The translations under genes and the position numbers were made by a program. A stretch of DNA of 47,856 nt, from NCBI GenBank assembly GCA_905235305.1, contig CAJOLC010000007.1, positions 1 to 47,856 of the forward strand, written 5' to 3'. The notes under the pieces are model-generated. The model saw nothing but the letters and a program-made list of their open reading frames with translations, did no database searches and was not told the DNA's origin. This DNA comes from an uncultured Bacteroidaceae bacterium. Lineage in GTDB: Bacteria; Bacteroidota; Bacteroidia; Bacteroidales; Bacteroidaceae. Shown here one piece after another: positions 32,305 to 41,457 of this stretch. Position 1 is the stretch's first letter. Each line of letters opens with the position of its first letter.

Positions 32305-33477
32305 TTAGCATCCTTCGGCCGATGCCTTGCCGCCTTTCATCCAGAAGCCAAGTAGGTAGAGGATGCCGACAGACATGACGAGGACGGCTCCGACCTGTCC
32401 GATTGCGTCGCTTGCCAAGCCCATGAACGGCGGGAATATCATTCCTCCGCAAATGCCCATGATGAGGAGCCCGGACACTTCGTTCTTCTTCTCAGGCGCA
32501 GCTTGCATGGCTCTGGCAAAGACAATGCTGAAGGGATTGCCGTTGCCGAAGCCCATCAGGGCGACACTGGCATAGATGATGGCTGTGCTCTGCCCGAAGA
32601 TGAGACCAAAGGCCGACAGTACCATCAGCAAAACACTCAGGAGCAGGAACGTCCAATCCTTGAGGAATTTCATGATGAAGCTGCCGCTGAAGCTTCCGGC
32701 CGCCTTTGCCACGAAGTAGATAGTGCCGATGATGGCGGCTTCGTTTAGGCCGATGCCGGTGCGCTCCATCAATATCTTCGGGGCAGTAACACTGGTTCCG
32801 ACGTCGATGCCAACGTGGCAGATGATGGCAAGGAAGCAGAACAGGATGAACGGATTCCTAAGCAAACCGAACGCTCCGGCAAACTGTTCGCCCACAGAAT
32901 CCTGCTCCGCAGTGGCCTGCTGCTCGTTGATTCTTGTCCCGAAAAGCAGCAGCGTGGCCACAACTCCTATAGCCAGATATATAGGATATAGTGCTCTCCA
33001 TCCCATGCCGAATGCATTTGTCGTGGCTCCCCACGAAGCAATGATGGGAGCAAGGAAGGAGGCGATGCTCTTGATGAACTGGCCGAAAGTCAGGGTGCTG
33101 GCAGATGCTCCACCTTTCATCACGCTGTCCACGAGTGGATTGAGCGAGGTCTGCATGATGGCATTGCCTATTCCCAGAAGGGAGAAGGACAGGATGAGCA
33201 TCGTGAAGTTGAGGGTGAACATGGGCACAATCATGGCTGCTAACGTCAGGAAAAGGCTCACCAGAACCGTGTTCTTGCGGCCAATCCTGTTCATGAGCAA
33301 GCTCGTGGGGATGCTGAAGATGAGGAACCAGAGGAACACAAGCGAGAGCAAGATGTTTGCCATCGAGTCGGAAAGGCTCAAGTCCTCTTTTACATAATTG
33401 CTTGCTATGCCCACCATATCAACGAAGCCCATGGCAAAGAAGCACAGCATGACGGGGATAAGCTTCTTGTTATTCAT
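32305..33477 (-). CDS. MFS sugar transporter (FucP/GluP-like)
   Basis: 390 residues from ATG 33477 (MNNKKLIPVMLCFFAMGFVD), with 12 hydrophobic segments and the MFS cytoplasmic-loop motif MNRIGRKNT between segments 2 and 3. GIGNAIMQTSLNPLVDSV resembles the FucP/glucose-galactose proton symporters. It is the third gene of a - operon with manA and a ROK kinase (36-bp gap), so mannose or fructose is the likely substrate. Confidence 0.88.
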   Translation of the reverse strand: MNNKKLIPVMLCFFAMGFVDMVGIASNYVKEDLSLSDSMANILLSLVFLWFLIFSIPTSLLMNRIGRKNTVLVSLFLTLAAMIVPMFTLNFTMLILSFSLLGIGNAIMQTSLNPLVDSVMKGGASASTLTFGQFIKSIASFLAPIIASWGATTNAFGMGWRALYPIYLAIGVVATLLLFGTRINEQQATAEQDSVGEQFAGAFGLLRNPFILFCFLAIICHVGIDVGTSVTAPKILMERTGIGLNEAAIIGTIYFVAKAAGSFSGSFIMKFLKDWTFLLLSVLLMVLSAFGLIFGQSTAIIYASVALMGFGNGNPFSIVFARAMQAAPEKKNEVSGLLIMGICGGMIFPPFMGLASDAIGQVGAVLVMSVGILYLLGFWMKGGKASAEGC

Positions 33478-33513
33478 AATAAGGAGCAAATAGTTAATGC
33501 GATGTTTACCCGC

Positions 33514-34608
33514 TTACTTGCCTATCTGATTGATGGCAAAATTGTAGGCTCCCAGGTTGATTGCCTTGCTCGCACCGAGCTCCGACACCAGGACTGCCAC
33601 TTTGCGCTGAGCTTGGTAGAGCACTTTCTTGTCTGTATGAGGCACATCAACATAGATGTCCTTGTCTTTGAGGAAGCTTTTGCGCTGCTTCGGGTCCTCG
33701 AAGTTATACACTTCAGACTGTAGGGTTGGGAGCAGATGGCCGGAGAAGGTACCGACGGGGCGATTGAACTCTTCCATCATGCCTGGCAGGATCCATCCGG
33801 CATTGCCGGTCAGTCCGCCACCAATGACAACGATGCCGTCCACGATATTGAGCACATTCACCAATGCGGCTGCAGTGACTTGTCCCAGTTGACGGAAGCT
33901 CTCCTGAGCTGCTTTAGCATTGCCTGGACGAGTTCCATTGGCAATGTCGCCGATGTCCTTGGGCGTAAGGTCACCGATGTCCTCATGCGACATCTCGGCA
34001 TATACTCTGCGGATGGCGCGAATGCTGACACTCTCTTCTGCAATGACGAAAGGATACATGCCATTACGCACACACCAGACATCCCCTCCGCAGCCATTGT
34101 CGCCTGTCAGCAAGACCTTATCGATTACTACGCCACAGCCAAAACCCGTGCCGAGGGTAACGCCTATCAGGTTCTTGTAGCGACGCTGACAGCCACTCTC
34201 CTCGAGTGCCTTGTTGACGCGAGGCAGGGCACCTGCCAAGGCCTCACCATAGGCAAACAAGTTGCCATCGTTGTTCACGAATACGGGAACCTTGAAGACA
34301 CTCTCCAGATACGGGCCGAGTGCTACGCCGCCACGGAAGGAAGGGAAGTTGGGCAGGTCGCCTATTACGCCATGTCCATAATCTGCAGGGCCGGGGAAGG
34401 CAAAGCTGATGGCAACAGGCTCGATGCCAAGCTTCTCCTTGACGGTAGTGAAACCCTGCACAAGAGTTGCCAAGCAGCCTTCTGTATCGGTTGTTACGGC
34501 TTTCAGACGTACGGGCTCTACGACCTCCTCATTGTTACAGATTGCTGAGAACACAAAGTTCGTGCCGCCTGCATCCAGCGTCAGCACGATTTTCTTGTCT
34601 TTAGTCAT
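33514..34608 (-). CDS. ROK-family sugar kinase
   Basis: 364 residues from ATG 34608 (MTKDKKIVLTLDAGGTNFVF). It has the ATP-binding LDAGGTN, FAFPGPADYGHGVIGDLPNF, PVFVNNDGNLFAYGEALAG with the catalytic Asp, and GVTLGTGFGCGVVIDKVLL. The cysteine-rich ROK zinc motif is altered to GDNGCGGDVWCVRNG. Linked to manA and an MFS transporter, it most likely phosphorylates mannose, fructose or glucose entering through the transporter. The upstream in-frame extension to 34680 overlaps the manA end and is not used. Confidence 0.9.
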   Translation of the reverse strand: MTKDKKIVLTLDAGGTNFVFSAICNNEEVVEPVRLKAVTTDTEGCLATLVQGFTTVKEKLGIEPVAISFAFPGPADYGHGVIGDLPNFPSFRGGVALGPYLESVFKVPVFVNNDGNLFAYGEALAGALPRVNKALEESGCQRRYKNLIGVTLGTGFGCGVVIDKVLLTGDNGCGGDVWCVRNGMYPFVIAEESVSIRAIRRVYAEMSHEDIGDLTPKDIGDIANGTRPGNAKAAQESFRQLGQVTAAALVNVLNIVDGIVVIGGGLTGNAGWILPGMMEEFNRPVGTFSGHLLPTLQSEVYNFEDPKQRKSFLKDKDIYVDVPHTDKKVLYQAQRKVAVLVSELGASKAINLGAYNFAINQIGK

Positions 34609-34643
34609 AAGGGTTTTTGTTTTACGGGTTATTACTCTGATTG

Positions 34644-36386
34644 TCAGGATGTTCTTATGAAGGCCTTGATGGTCATGCATTCTCCCTGCAGGGGCTTGAT
34701 GGTGTAGCGGCCGAGGCAGGCGGGGATGATGAAGGTTTCGGCGTAGTGTACCTCGAAAGGTTCGAACTTGTCTTCGGGACTTTCCACGAGGGCTGCTTTG
34801 CCGCTGACGAGGTTGAGGACATTGACGCCGCCTTTCGTGTCGTGCTCTACGGGACGGCTGAAGGTGTGCCTTCGTGTTTCGATGAACTCGTTAGGATGCA
34901 GCCCTGTACGTTCCTCCTTGATACCTTCTTCCTCGCGGAGCACTTCGAAGTGGTTGGCTATCTCATGCTTGACGAAGGCCGTAGTGCGTTCCCACTGGAT
35001 GACATGCTTGCCTCGCTCCACGTTGATGGGCCTTGGCTTGCCGTCCAAGCCGAGTCTTGCCCAGTCCCAAAGCTTGAAGGTGAAGATGCTGGGCGTACTG
35101 CTTATCTCGAGCACCATGCTACCTCTGCCGGAACAGTGAATGGTGCCGGAGGGGATGAGGTAGTGGTCGTGCTTCTTGGCAGGCAGTTTGTTGACGTACT
35201 TCTCGGCGTCGAACAGTATCTCGCCCCGCTGTGCAGCTCGCAGGTCTTCTATCATCTGCACCTTGTCGATGCCTTCCTTTAGGCCGAGATAAACCACGGC
35301 ATCGTCTTCCGCATCGAGCAGGTAGTAGCTCTCGTCCTGCGTATATGGCAGGCCGAACTCCCTTTGGGCAAATTCGTTCGTAGGATGTACCTGCAGGCTG
35401 AGATTGCCTCCCTGCATGGTGTCGAGGAAGTCGAAGCGTATGGGAAAGCTCTTGCCGAAGCGGTGCCACACTTGCTGCCCGAGGAGTTCCCTGGCGTGGG
35501 CCAGTACGACATCCTGCGAAGGCAGTTCGAAGAGCGTGCCTTCGGCTTCCAGATAGAGACTGTTCTCCTCAGGCACACAATCGAAGCACCAGCCGTAGTT
35601 ATGCTCCTCGCGGGGCAGGTCGCACACCTCCTTCATCCACTGACCACCCCAGGGGGCAGGGTCGAAGAAGGGGACGACGCGGAACGGCTTCCGAGCTGTG
35701 CGTTCCAGTCCTTGCCGCATCTGTGCGTCGGTTATCATCTTAGGCTCATCGCGACGATTCGAGTCTATCCAGAAGTCGATGCAGCCGCTCTGCATGAGCT
35801 CGTCCTTGTAGTGGTCGACGATGTTCCAGTCGTTGAAGTAGCCTCTCTTGTATTGTTCGGAGGGACTGTCCTCGTGGCAGTCCAGGCCGAGTGCCTTCAC
35901 CTCATGCCTGCGGAAGCGTTGCTGAATTTCCCAACGGGCCATGTCGGCGTAAGCCAGCCCCCTCCCCGCTCCCCCCTTTGGGGAGAGCTTTTGTGCAACG
36001 AAAGCAGCGCCCGTGCCGATGATGACGCAAGGGGTGTCATTATGAATTATGAATTGTGAATTATGAATTGGGCCGAAGCTGAAGTACTCCTCCAGTCTAA
36101 CGTTCGACATATATCCGAAGAGCGGGTCGTCGGTCACGAAGCGTTCGGTGAGCTGACGTATTTCGTCCTCCGGTCGCATCAGCGAGCGTGTGTCGATAAT
36201 ATTCCTACCAGTCTTGGAGAAAGCCTCGATGAAGTCCTCCTCGTAAGAGCCTGGGTAGAGGTCTATCACCCATACCGGCATGTCGGCCCATGCGCGGGAG
36301 AGCGTCTCCACGATGCCTGTCCAGCCTTTGATTACCTTGCCGTCGATGTGCGTGGAAGGCTGCTTGTCGTAATTGCTCTTGTTCAT
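34644..36386 (-). CDS. manA: Class I mannose-6-phosphate isomerase with N-terminal domain
   Basis: Interconverts mannose-6-phosphate and fructose-6-phosphate. Of the 580 residues, the C-terminal part from about 236 is the cupin isomerase: FFDPAPWGGQWMKEV, GGNLSLQVHPTNEFAQ with the metal-binding Gln/His (332-335), HYLIPSGTIHCSGRG and FKLWDWARLGLDGKPR. The N-terminal 230 residues (WADMPVWVIDLYPGSYEEDF, YADMARWEIQQRFRRHEVKA) form a separate domain of a type I cannot name, perhaps nucleotide-kinase-like. Two in-frame insertions of intergenic-type repeats interrupt it: residues 107-116 (IHNSQFIIHN) and 135-143 (SPKGGAGRG). First gene of the mannose operon. Confidence 0.9.
   Translation of the reverse strand: MNKSNYDKQPSTHIDGKVIKGWTGIVETLSRAWADMPVWVIDLYPGSYEEDFIEAFSKTGRNIIDTRSLMRPEDEIRQLTERFVTDDPLFGYMSNVRLEEYFSFGPIHNSQFIIHNDTPCVIIGTGAAFVAQKLSPKGGAGRGLAYADMARWEIQQRFRRHEVKALGLDCHEDSPSEQYKRGYFNDWNIVDHYKDELMQSGCIDFWIDSNRRDEPKMITDAQMRQGLERTARKPFRVVPFFDPAPWGGQWMKEVCDLPREEHNYGWCFDCVPEENSLYLEAEGTLFELPSQDVVLAHARELLGQQVWHRFGKSFPIRFDFLDTMQGGNLSLQVHPTNEFAQREFGLPYTQDESYYLLDAEDDAVVYLGLKEGIDKVQMIEDLRAAQRGEILFDAEKYVNKLPAKKHDHYLIPSGTIHCSGRGSMVLEISSTPSIFTFKLWDWARLGLDGKPRPINVERGKHVIQWERTTAFVKHEIANHFEVLREEEGIKEERTGLHPNEFIETRRHTFSRPVEHDTKGGVNVLNLVSGKAALVESPEDKFEPFEVHYAETFIIPACLGRYTIKPLQGECMTIKAFIRTS
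35958..35984 (-). repeat. G/C-homopolymer repeat inserted in manA
   Basis: On + the bases are runs of C, then TTTGGGGAG; on - they encode SPKGGAGRG at residues 135-143 of ManA. A CTCCCC/GGGGAG inverted repeat brackets the block. The composition is unlike the surrounding coding sequence and resembles repeats otherwise found between genes. The flanking AAFVAQK and LAYADMARW read as native sequence. Confidence 0.55.
36039..36068 (-). repeat. AATTATGAATT repeat inserted in manA
   Basis: Four ATGAATT/GTGAATT heptamer-like units in 30 bp, encoding IHNSQFIIHN at residues 107-116 of ManA. The same AATTCATAATT-type sequence is typically intergenic in this group and appears near 38567. It is in frame and a multiple of 3 long, so the protein remains readable. 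Confidence 0.65.
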
Positions 36387-36408
36387 AGGTATGCGAGAAA
36401 AACCACCG

Positions 36409-36416
36409 CAAATATA
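36409..36416 (-). promoter_or_regulatory. -7 box of the manA operon promoter
   Basis: TATATTTG on the - strand (36416-36409), 22 bp before the manA start; the -33 position falls in a purine-rich tract and has no TTTG. Partial match only. Confidence 0.5.
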
Positions 36417-36586
36417 GTAAAAAAAAGGGAGAAAAGAGGAATAAAGGCATGAAAAAAATGAAGGAAAGAAGAAATAAAGGGAGAATGGAGCTTAATGGGC
36501 GGGGCGATCCGCCTGTCTCGAACGGGCCGCCAAGGCAGTCTCTTTGGCCGCTCCACCCATCTGCGTCGGGGAACATGGCAGGGAGG

Positions 36587-36662
36587 GTTGTTTGAACATA
36601 CATGTATATTCAATTGCACATACATGTACATTCAATTGCACATACATGTATGTTCAAGCAAC
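36587..36662. repeat. 76-bp TACATGTA array, copy 2
   Basis: Same architecture and length as the copy at 30220: three TACATGTA cores 22 bp apart, with CAATTG at the half-phase. The outer 20-bp inverted arms have a single mismatch (GTTCAAGCAAC at the right). The order of the ATTCAATTGC spacers is the same on + as in the other copies. Here it lies in a divergent intergenic region. Confidence 0.92.
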
Positions 36663-36790
36663 CCATTAGCATGGGGCAGGCATGAAAGCACTGCAAGCAG
36701 GCAGCTATAGCACCCTCCCCGGGCCGATCCCCATTTGTTGGGCACCTGGGGCGGCTCTCTGCGTATGCATCAAAATTATTGCCAATCGGC

Positions 36791-36821
36791 TTGGGGGGTT
36801 CGCGGAAATGTCGTATCTTTG
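36791..36821 (+). promoter_or_regulatory. Promoter of the first C1B peptidase gene
   Basis: TTGG at 36791-36794, about 20 bp, TATCTTTG at 36814-36821, 38 bp before ATG 36860. A good match to the phylum consensus. Confidence 0.7.
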
Positions 36822-36859
36822 CACTCGGAATGAACTATCAACCAATAAATTAAGCCACC

Positions 36860-38227
36860 ATGAAGAAAGTAATCATCTGCTCGCTACTGGCATTGCTCTG
36901 CCCGCGCATCGGCGCTCAGACAAGCATCACGCCCGATGTGCTCCGGCAGCTGGAAGGCTGCTACACAGGCTCCCCTGCTGAGAAGGCCGTCAGGAATGCC
37001 ATTGCAGGCGTCGGCATATCGAAGATGGCCGTCAATCAAGAGAACCTGGGACTGCCCGACAAGAACTTTAGTATCGAGATAAAAAACACCGGCATCACTG
37101 ACCAGAAGAGTAGCGGGCGCTGCTGGCTATTCACTGGGCTGAACGTCCTAAGAGGAAGGGCGATGAAGAAACTTGGGGAGAAGGACTTCGTCCTCAGTCA
37201 ATGCTACCTCTTCTTCTACGACCAGCTGGAGAAGAGCAACCTGTTCCTGCAGGGCATCATTGACACCAGAAAGCAGCCCATAGACAGCGAGATGGTGCGC
37301 TGGCTCTTCCAGCATCCGCTTTCCGATGGTGGTACGTACACCGGCGTGGCCGACCTTGCCTCGAAATATGGCGTAGTGCCTGCCGAGGCGATGCCTGAGA
37401 CATACGTCAGCAACAGCACCAGCGAGTTCTGCGGACATCTGAAGAGGAAGCTCCGCGAGTATGGTATCATCTTGCGCGAAAAGAGCGAGGCAGGCATGAG
37501 CGAGAAGCAGTTGCAGGCTCTGAAGGTGGAACAGCTCGGCACCGTCTATCGCCTGCTCGTCATGGCCTATGGCGTGCCTCCCCAGAAGTTCACATGGAAG
37601 GAGAAGTCCTACACGCCCCTGGAGTTCTTCCAGACCTATTGCATCAGCGACGGCGAGGACCTCAACAAGGACTACGTCATGCTCATGAACGACCCGAGCC
37701 GCCCTTATAATAAGGTATACGAGATAGACTACGACCGCCATGTCTACGATGGGCACAACTGGCTCTACGTCAATCTGTCCATCGACGAACTGGAGGACAT
37801 CGCCATCGCTTCCCTGAGGGACAGCAGCCAGATGTACTTCAGCTGCGACGTCGGAAAGTACCTCGACCGCACTACCGGCATCCTCGACGTCAAGAACTTC
37901 GACTATGAAAGCCTGCTCGGAACGACCTTCGGCATGAATAAGAAGCAGCGCATCGAGACGTTCGACAGTGGCAGTTCGCACGCCATGACGCTTATGGCGG
38001 TCGATCTCGACAGCGAGGGCAAGGCAAAGAAGTGGAAGGTAGAGAACAGCTGGGGTGCTGAAAGCGGTCAGAAAGGCTATATCATCATGACGGACGAGTG
38101 GTTCCGTGAGTACATGTTCCGTGTCGTCGTGAATCGCAAATACTGCCCCGCCGGCGTGCTCGACCTGCTGAAGCAGAAGCCCGTCCGCCTTCCGGCATGG
38201 GATCCAATGTTCAACGAAGAAGATTAG
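36860..38227 (+). CDS. Exported C1B cysteine peptidase (bleomycin hydrolase-like)
   Basis: 455 residues with signal peptide MKKVIICSLLALLCPRIGAQ. Papain-superfamily catalytic residues: Gln and Cys in TDQKSSGRCWLFTGLN (about residues 83-98), His in SGSSHAMTLMAVD and Asn in KVENSWGAESGQKGY. The length and the inserted helical region match bleomycin hydrolase/PepC aminopeptidases, but those are cytoplasmic, whereas this one is exported. A second C1B peptidase lies at 45316. rbfA begins 2 bp after the stop. Confidence 0.92.
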   Translation: MKKVIICSLLALLCPRIGAQTSITPDVLRQLEGCYTGSPAEKAVRNAIAGVGISKMAVNQENLGLPDKNFSIEIKNTGITDQKSSGRCWLFTGLNVLRGRAMKKLGEKDFVLSQCYLFFYDQLEKSNLFLQGIIDTRKQPIDSEMVRWLFQHPLSDGGTYTGVADLASKYGVVPAEAMPETYVSNSTSEFCGHLKRKLREYGIILREKSEAGMSEKQLQALKVEQLGTVYRLLVMAYGVPPQKFTWKEKSYTPLEFFQTYCISDGEDLNKDYVMLMNDPSRPYNKVYEIDYDRHVYDGHNWLYVNLSIDELEDIAIASLRDSSQMYFSCDVGKYLDRTTGILDVKNFDYESLLGTTFGMNKKQRIETFDSGSSHAMTLMAVDLDSEGKAKKWKVENSWGAESGQKGYIIMTDEWFREYMFRVVVNRKYCPAGVLDLLKQKPVRLPAWDPMFNEED

Positions 38228-38229
38228 AT

Positions 38230-38568
38230 ATGGAAACAACAAGACAAAACAAGATAGCCCGCTTGATACAAAAGGAGCTGAGCGATATCTTCCAGAAGCA
38301 GACGAGCCAGCTGAGAGGCGTGTTGGTGAGCGTCAGCACCTGCCGCATCAGCCCCGACCTGAGTGTTTGCCGTGCCTACTTAAGCGTGTTCCCGAGCGAG
38401 AAAGCACAGGAGATTGTGCAGAACATCAATGCCAACCAAAGGCAGGTACGCTACGAGCTGGGCACTCGCGTAGGCAAGCAGCTGCGCATCATCCCTGAAC
38501 TGAAGTTCTTCGTGGACGATTCGTTGGACTACGTCGAACATATCGACGAGCTCCTCCACAATTCATAA
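38230..38568 (+). CDS. rbfA: Ribosome-binding factor A
   Basis: RbfA helps mature the 16S rRNA 5' end and the 30S subunit. ATG 38230 gives 112 residues: METTRQNKIARLIQKELSDI F, RGVLVSVSTCRISPDLSVCR AYLSVF, and VRYELGTRVGKQLRIIPELK FFVDDSLDYVEHIDELL, the KH-like RbfA pattern. The start 2 bp after the peptidase stop indicates cotranscription. It is followed by a LolC/E-like permease, an order I believe is common in Bacteroidales. Confidence 0.95.
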   Translation: METTRQNKIARLIQKELSDIFQKQTSQLRGVLVSVSTCRISPDLSVCRAYLSVFPSEKAQEIVQNINANQRQVRYELGTRVGKQLRIIPELKFFVDDSLDYVEHIDELLHNS

Positions 38569-38633
38569 TTGGGTAGCGGAATAAGTTGGGAACGGACAGA
38601 TACAACGAGGTATTAGTTTAGGAACTATGATGT

Positions 38634-39863
38634 ATGAGTTATGAATTATTCATAGCCCGTCGGTATCTCTTTGCCAAGAAGAGCCATCATGCCATCAACA
38701 TCATCAGTGGCATCTCGGTGCTTGGCGTGGCCGTTGCTACTATGGCGATGGTCGTAACGCTGAGCGTCTTCAATGGCTTCCAGGACCTTGTGGCCGACCT
38801 CTTCACTGCGTTCGACCCCGAACTGTTGGTCAAGCCAAGGGACGGGCAGACGGTTGATGCCAAGGATGCTGCCTTGCTTCAGCTTCGAAAGAGTGATGTG
38901 GTGAAGGTCTATACGCCGGTCCTCGAGGGGCAGGCGCTTGTGGTGGAAGGAGGCAAGCAGCAGGTCGTGACCATCAAAGGCGTGGCCGACAACATCACGC
39001 AGCAAGGGCACGTGGAAGACATACTGTATGGCGACGGACGCTTCTGCCTGCATGCCGACATCCTGGAGTATGGCATCCTCGGCATTCAGCTTGCGCAGCA
39101 GCTCGGCCTCCCTGCCAACTTCGAGAACCCTCTGCAGGTCTATGCTCCCAAACCTGGTGAGCGTGTGAACATCGGCAACCCTTTGTCTTCCTTCAATCAC
39201 GACGAGCTGCAAAGCCCCGGCGTTGTTTTCATGGTGAGGCAGGCTAAGTATGATGCCAACTACATCCTCACGAGCCTTCAGTTCGCCCAGAAGCTTTTCG
39301 AGCGAGAGGGTAGGGTGTCGGCCGTGGAACTGAAGCTCAGGGACGGGCTCAAGGCAGAGAAGGTCAAGGAGCAGCTGAGGGCAGAGCTTGGCGAACGCTT
39401 CAAGGTGGAGGACCGCTATGAGCAGCAGAACGACGTCTTCCGTGTGATGCGCATCGAGAAACTCATATCCTACGTCTTTCTCTCCTTTATTCTTCTGGTG
39501 GCTTGCTTTAATATCATAGGCTCCCTGTCGATGTTGATGATAGACAAGAGGCAGGACATCCAGACGCTTCGCAGCCTTGGAGCCGACGACTCCCAGATAT
39601 GCACCGTCTTCCGCTTGGAGGGGCACATCATCAGCCTGGCAGGCGCTTTGCTCGGCCTTGTGCTGGGCGGCGTGCTTTGCTGGCTTCAGCAGGAGTACGG
39701 CCTGGTGACTATGGGCGACAGCGAAGGCAGCTTCATCATCGAGGCCTATCCTGTCAGCGTCTACGCGACGGACATTCTGCTCGTCCTCGTGACGGTCCTC
39801 GTGGTCGGTTGGCTTGCTATCTGGTATCCCGTCCGCTACCTTACGCGAACCCTTCTCAAGTAG
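38634..39863 (+). CDS. ABC transporter permease, LolC/LolE-like
   Basis: 409 residues: an N-terminal membrane segment after MSYELFIARRYLFAKKSHHA, a large periplasmic MacB-like domain (about 45-260) and three C-terminal membrane segments (FLSFILLVACFNIIGSLSML, GHIISLAGALLGLVLGGVLC, ILLVLVTVLVVGWLAIW) with the FtsX motif DKRQDIQTLRSLGADDSQI. The family releases lipoproteins from the inner membrane to LolA. No ATPase gene is adjacent; in this phylum it is often encoded elsewhere. Confidence 0.9.
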   Translation: MSYELFIARRYLFAKKSHHAINIISGISVLGVAVATMAMVVTLSVFNGFQDLVADLFTAFDPELLVKPRDGQTVDAKDAALLQLRKSDVVKVYTPVLEGQALVVEGGKQQVVTIKGVADNITQQGHVEDILYGDGRFCLHADILEYGILGIQLAQQLGLPANFENPLQVYAPKPGERVNIGNPLSSFNHDELQSPGVVFMVRQAKYDANYILTSLQFAQKLFEREGRVSAVELKLRDGLKAEKVKEQLRAELGERFKVEDRYEQQNDVFRVMRIEKLISYVFLSFILLVACFNIIGSLSMLMIDKRQDIQTLRSLGADDSQICTVFRLEGHIISLAGALLGLVLGGVLCWLQQEYGLVTMGDSEGSFIIEAYPVSVYATDILLVLVTVLVVGWLAIWYPVRYLTRTLLK

Positions 39864-39931
39864 AGCAGTCCTTTTCCCAGCCTTTTGTCCCTTCACATCC
39901 CGAACAGTTCATTCCCTGATTCTCCCATAAG

Positions 39932-41149
39932 ATGTCTGCCACAGCCTATCCTTTTGCCCGTCCGCTATATGTGATGGCGAAGCCTGCCGGCCCGAAGTGT
40001 AACCTGAGGTGCCAGTATTGCTATTATCTGGAGAAGCAGCACATCGCTCCACCCGGTGCAGGTGGCGGGATGGGTGACAAGCTTCTGGAGCAATACATCC
40101 GCGACTACATCCAGCTGCAACAGGTGCCGGACGTGCTCTTCACATGGCATGGAGGCGAGCCTATGCTGAGGTCCCTCAGCTTCTACAGGCAGGCAGTCCG
40201 GCTGCAGCACTACTATGGCCGAGGCAAGCGCATCAGCAACAGCATACAGACCAACGGCCTCTACATCACGCCGGAATGGTGTCAGTTCCTGCACGACGAG
40301 GGCTGGCTCGTGGGCATCAGCATAGACGGCACCAAGGAGCAGCACGATGCTTACCGGCGCGATGCCGGCGGCAATGGCACGTGGGACAGGGTGGTCGCGA
40401 GCATCCGGATGCTTAACGAGTACGGCGTGGAGTGGAATGCCATGGCGACAGCCAACCATCATAATGCCACGGACCCGCTTTCCTTCTACCGCTTTTTCCG
40501 CGACGAGCTCGGATGCAAGTTTCTGCAAATCAGTCCCGTCGTGGAGCGTATCAAGGAGCATAGCGATGGGCGGCATCTGGCTCAGCTGTTCGACGACGAT
40601 TGTCCCGTGGCGCCTTTCAGCATCCGGCCGGAGGAGTGGGGGAGGTTCATGTGTGCCATCTTCGACGAATGGGTGAAGCGGGACGTCGGCGAAGTCTTCG
40701 TCCAACTCTTCGATGCCACCCTTGCGGGCTGGTTGGGCATGGAGCCCGGCACCTGCGTCTATGCTGAGGAGTGCGGTCATGCTGCGGTCATGGAGCACAA
40801 CGGCGACGTGTATAGCTGTGACCACTTTGTTTTCCCGGAGTACAAACTCGGCAACATCCGCACGCATGGCCTGCCGCAGATGCTCTACGGCACTAAGCAG
40901 AACCGCTTCAGTCGCCTGAAGAAAGAGGCTCTCCCACGCCAGTGTCGTGAGTGCCAATGGCTTAAGGCATGTCATGGAGAGTGTCCCCGCTTGCGATTCC
41001 TTAGGACGGCCGACGGCGAGCCCGGGCTTAATTACCTCTGTGCAGGCTATCAGATCTTCTTCCATCATGTAGCTCCCTACATGGATTACATGCGTGGGGA
41101 GCTCCTGGCAGGCCGTCCTGCCAGCGGCGTGATGCGGGCAAATCTGTAA
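39932..41149 (+). CDS. Anaerobic sulfatase maturase-like radical SAM protein
   Basis: 405 residues with the radical SAM CxxxCxxC cluster in GPKCNLRCQYCYYLEK (about residues 24-34), TWHGGEPMLR, SIQTNGLYIT and GISIDGTKEQHDAYR, then a SPASM domain with cysteines in PGTCVYAEECG, YSCDHFVFPE, RQCRECQWLKACHGECPR and NYLCAGY that would bind two further clusters. This pattern fits anSME, which converts an active-site Cys or Ser of sulfatases to formylglycine. No sulfatase gene lies in the window, so substrates must be encoded elsewhere. Confidence 0.9.
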   Translation: MSATAYPFARPLYVMAKPAGPKCNLRCQYCYYLEKQHIAPPGAGGGMGDKLLEQYIRDYIQLQQVPDVLFTWHGGEPMLRSLSFYRQAVRLQHYYGRGKRISNSIQTNGLYITPEWCQFLHDEGWLVGISIDGTKEQHDAYRRDAGGNGTWDRVVASIRMLNEYGVEWNAMATANHHNATDPLSFYRFFRDELGCKFLQISPVVERIKEHSDGRHLAQLFDDDCPVAPFSIRPEEWGRFMCAIFDEWVKRDVGEVFVQLFDATLAGWLGMEPGTCVYAEECGHAAVMEHNGDVYSCDHFVFPEYKLGNIRTHGLPQMLYGTKQNRFSRLKKEALPRQCRECQWLKACHGECPRLRFLRTADGEPGLNYLCAGYQIFFHHVAPYMDYMRGELLAGRPASGVMRANL

Positions 41150-41347
41150 AGATTTTTCCTTGGAAAGTCGTTTCTGACGGCTTGTTTTTGTCGTTCCGGC
41201 ACTTTCCTGCTCAGAAGGCAATAAAATGCCTTAAATCAAGTCGGCCTTGATAATCAGTCGGTTACAAAACCGAGTTTTGCGACGTTGTGTTAAGAAAGTA
41301 CCACTCACCTGTTCTATGTCGACAAATTCATCATAATGAACCGGCAA

Positions 41348-41457
41348 AATCGCCGTATTGCGTCGGTCAACTTAATGTATTGGATTGACCAACGCAATAT
41401 ATTGGATTGCCCCACGCAATATATTGCGTTTGCCGACGCTCTACGTTGAGCCGGTCG
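41348..41457. repeat. 22-bp phased palindrome array, CAATATATTG family, copy B
   Basis: Five units of 22 bp beginning at 41348, 41370, 41392, 41414 and 41436. Units 3 and 4 have perfect CAATATATTG cores (centres 41399.5 and 41421.5); unit 4 is part of the 16-bp palindrome ACGCAATATATTGCGT. The outer units are diverged. Half-phase palindromes are seen at 41388.5 (TTGACCAA) and 41432.5 (GCGTTTGCCGACGC). Same family as the array at 12293. Confidence 0.8.

Larger units (their letters stand above)
36417..36859. other. Divergent intergenic region manA / C1B peptidase
   Basis: Contains no supported gene. From left to right: a 70-bp purine tract (36417-36486, A-rich on +), a G+C-rich stretch, the second TACATGTA array (36587-36662), about 130 bp without recognisable content, and the peptidase promoter (36791-36821). 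Confidence 0.6.
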
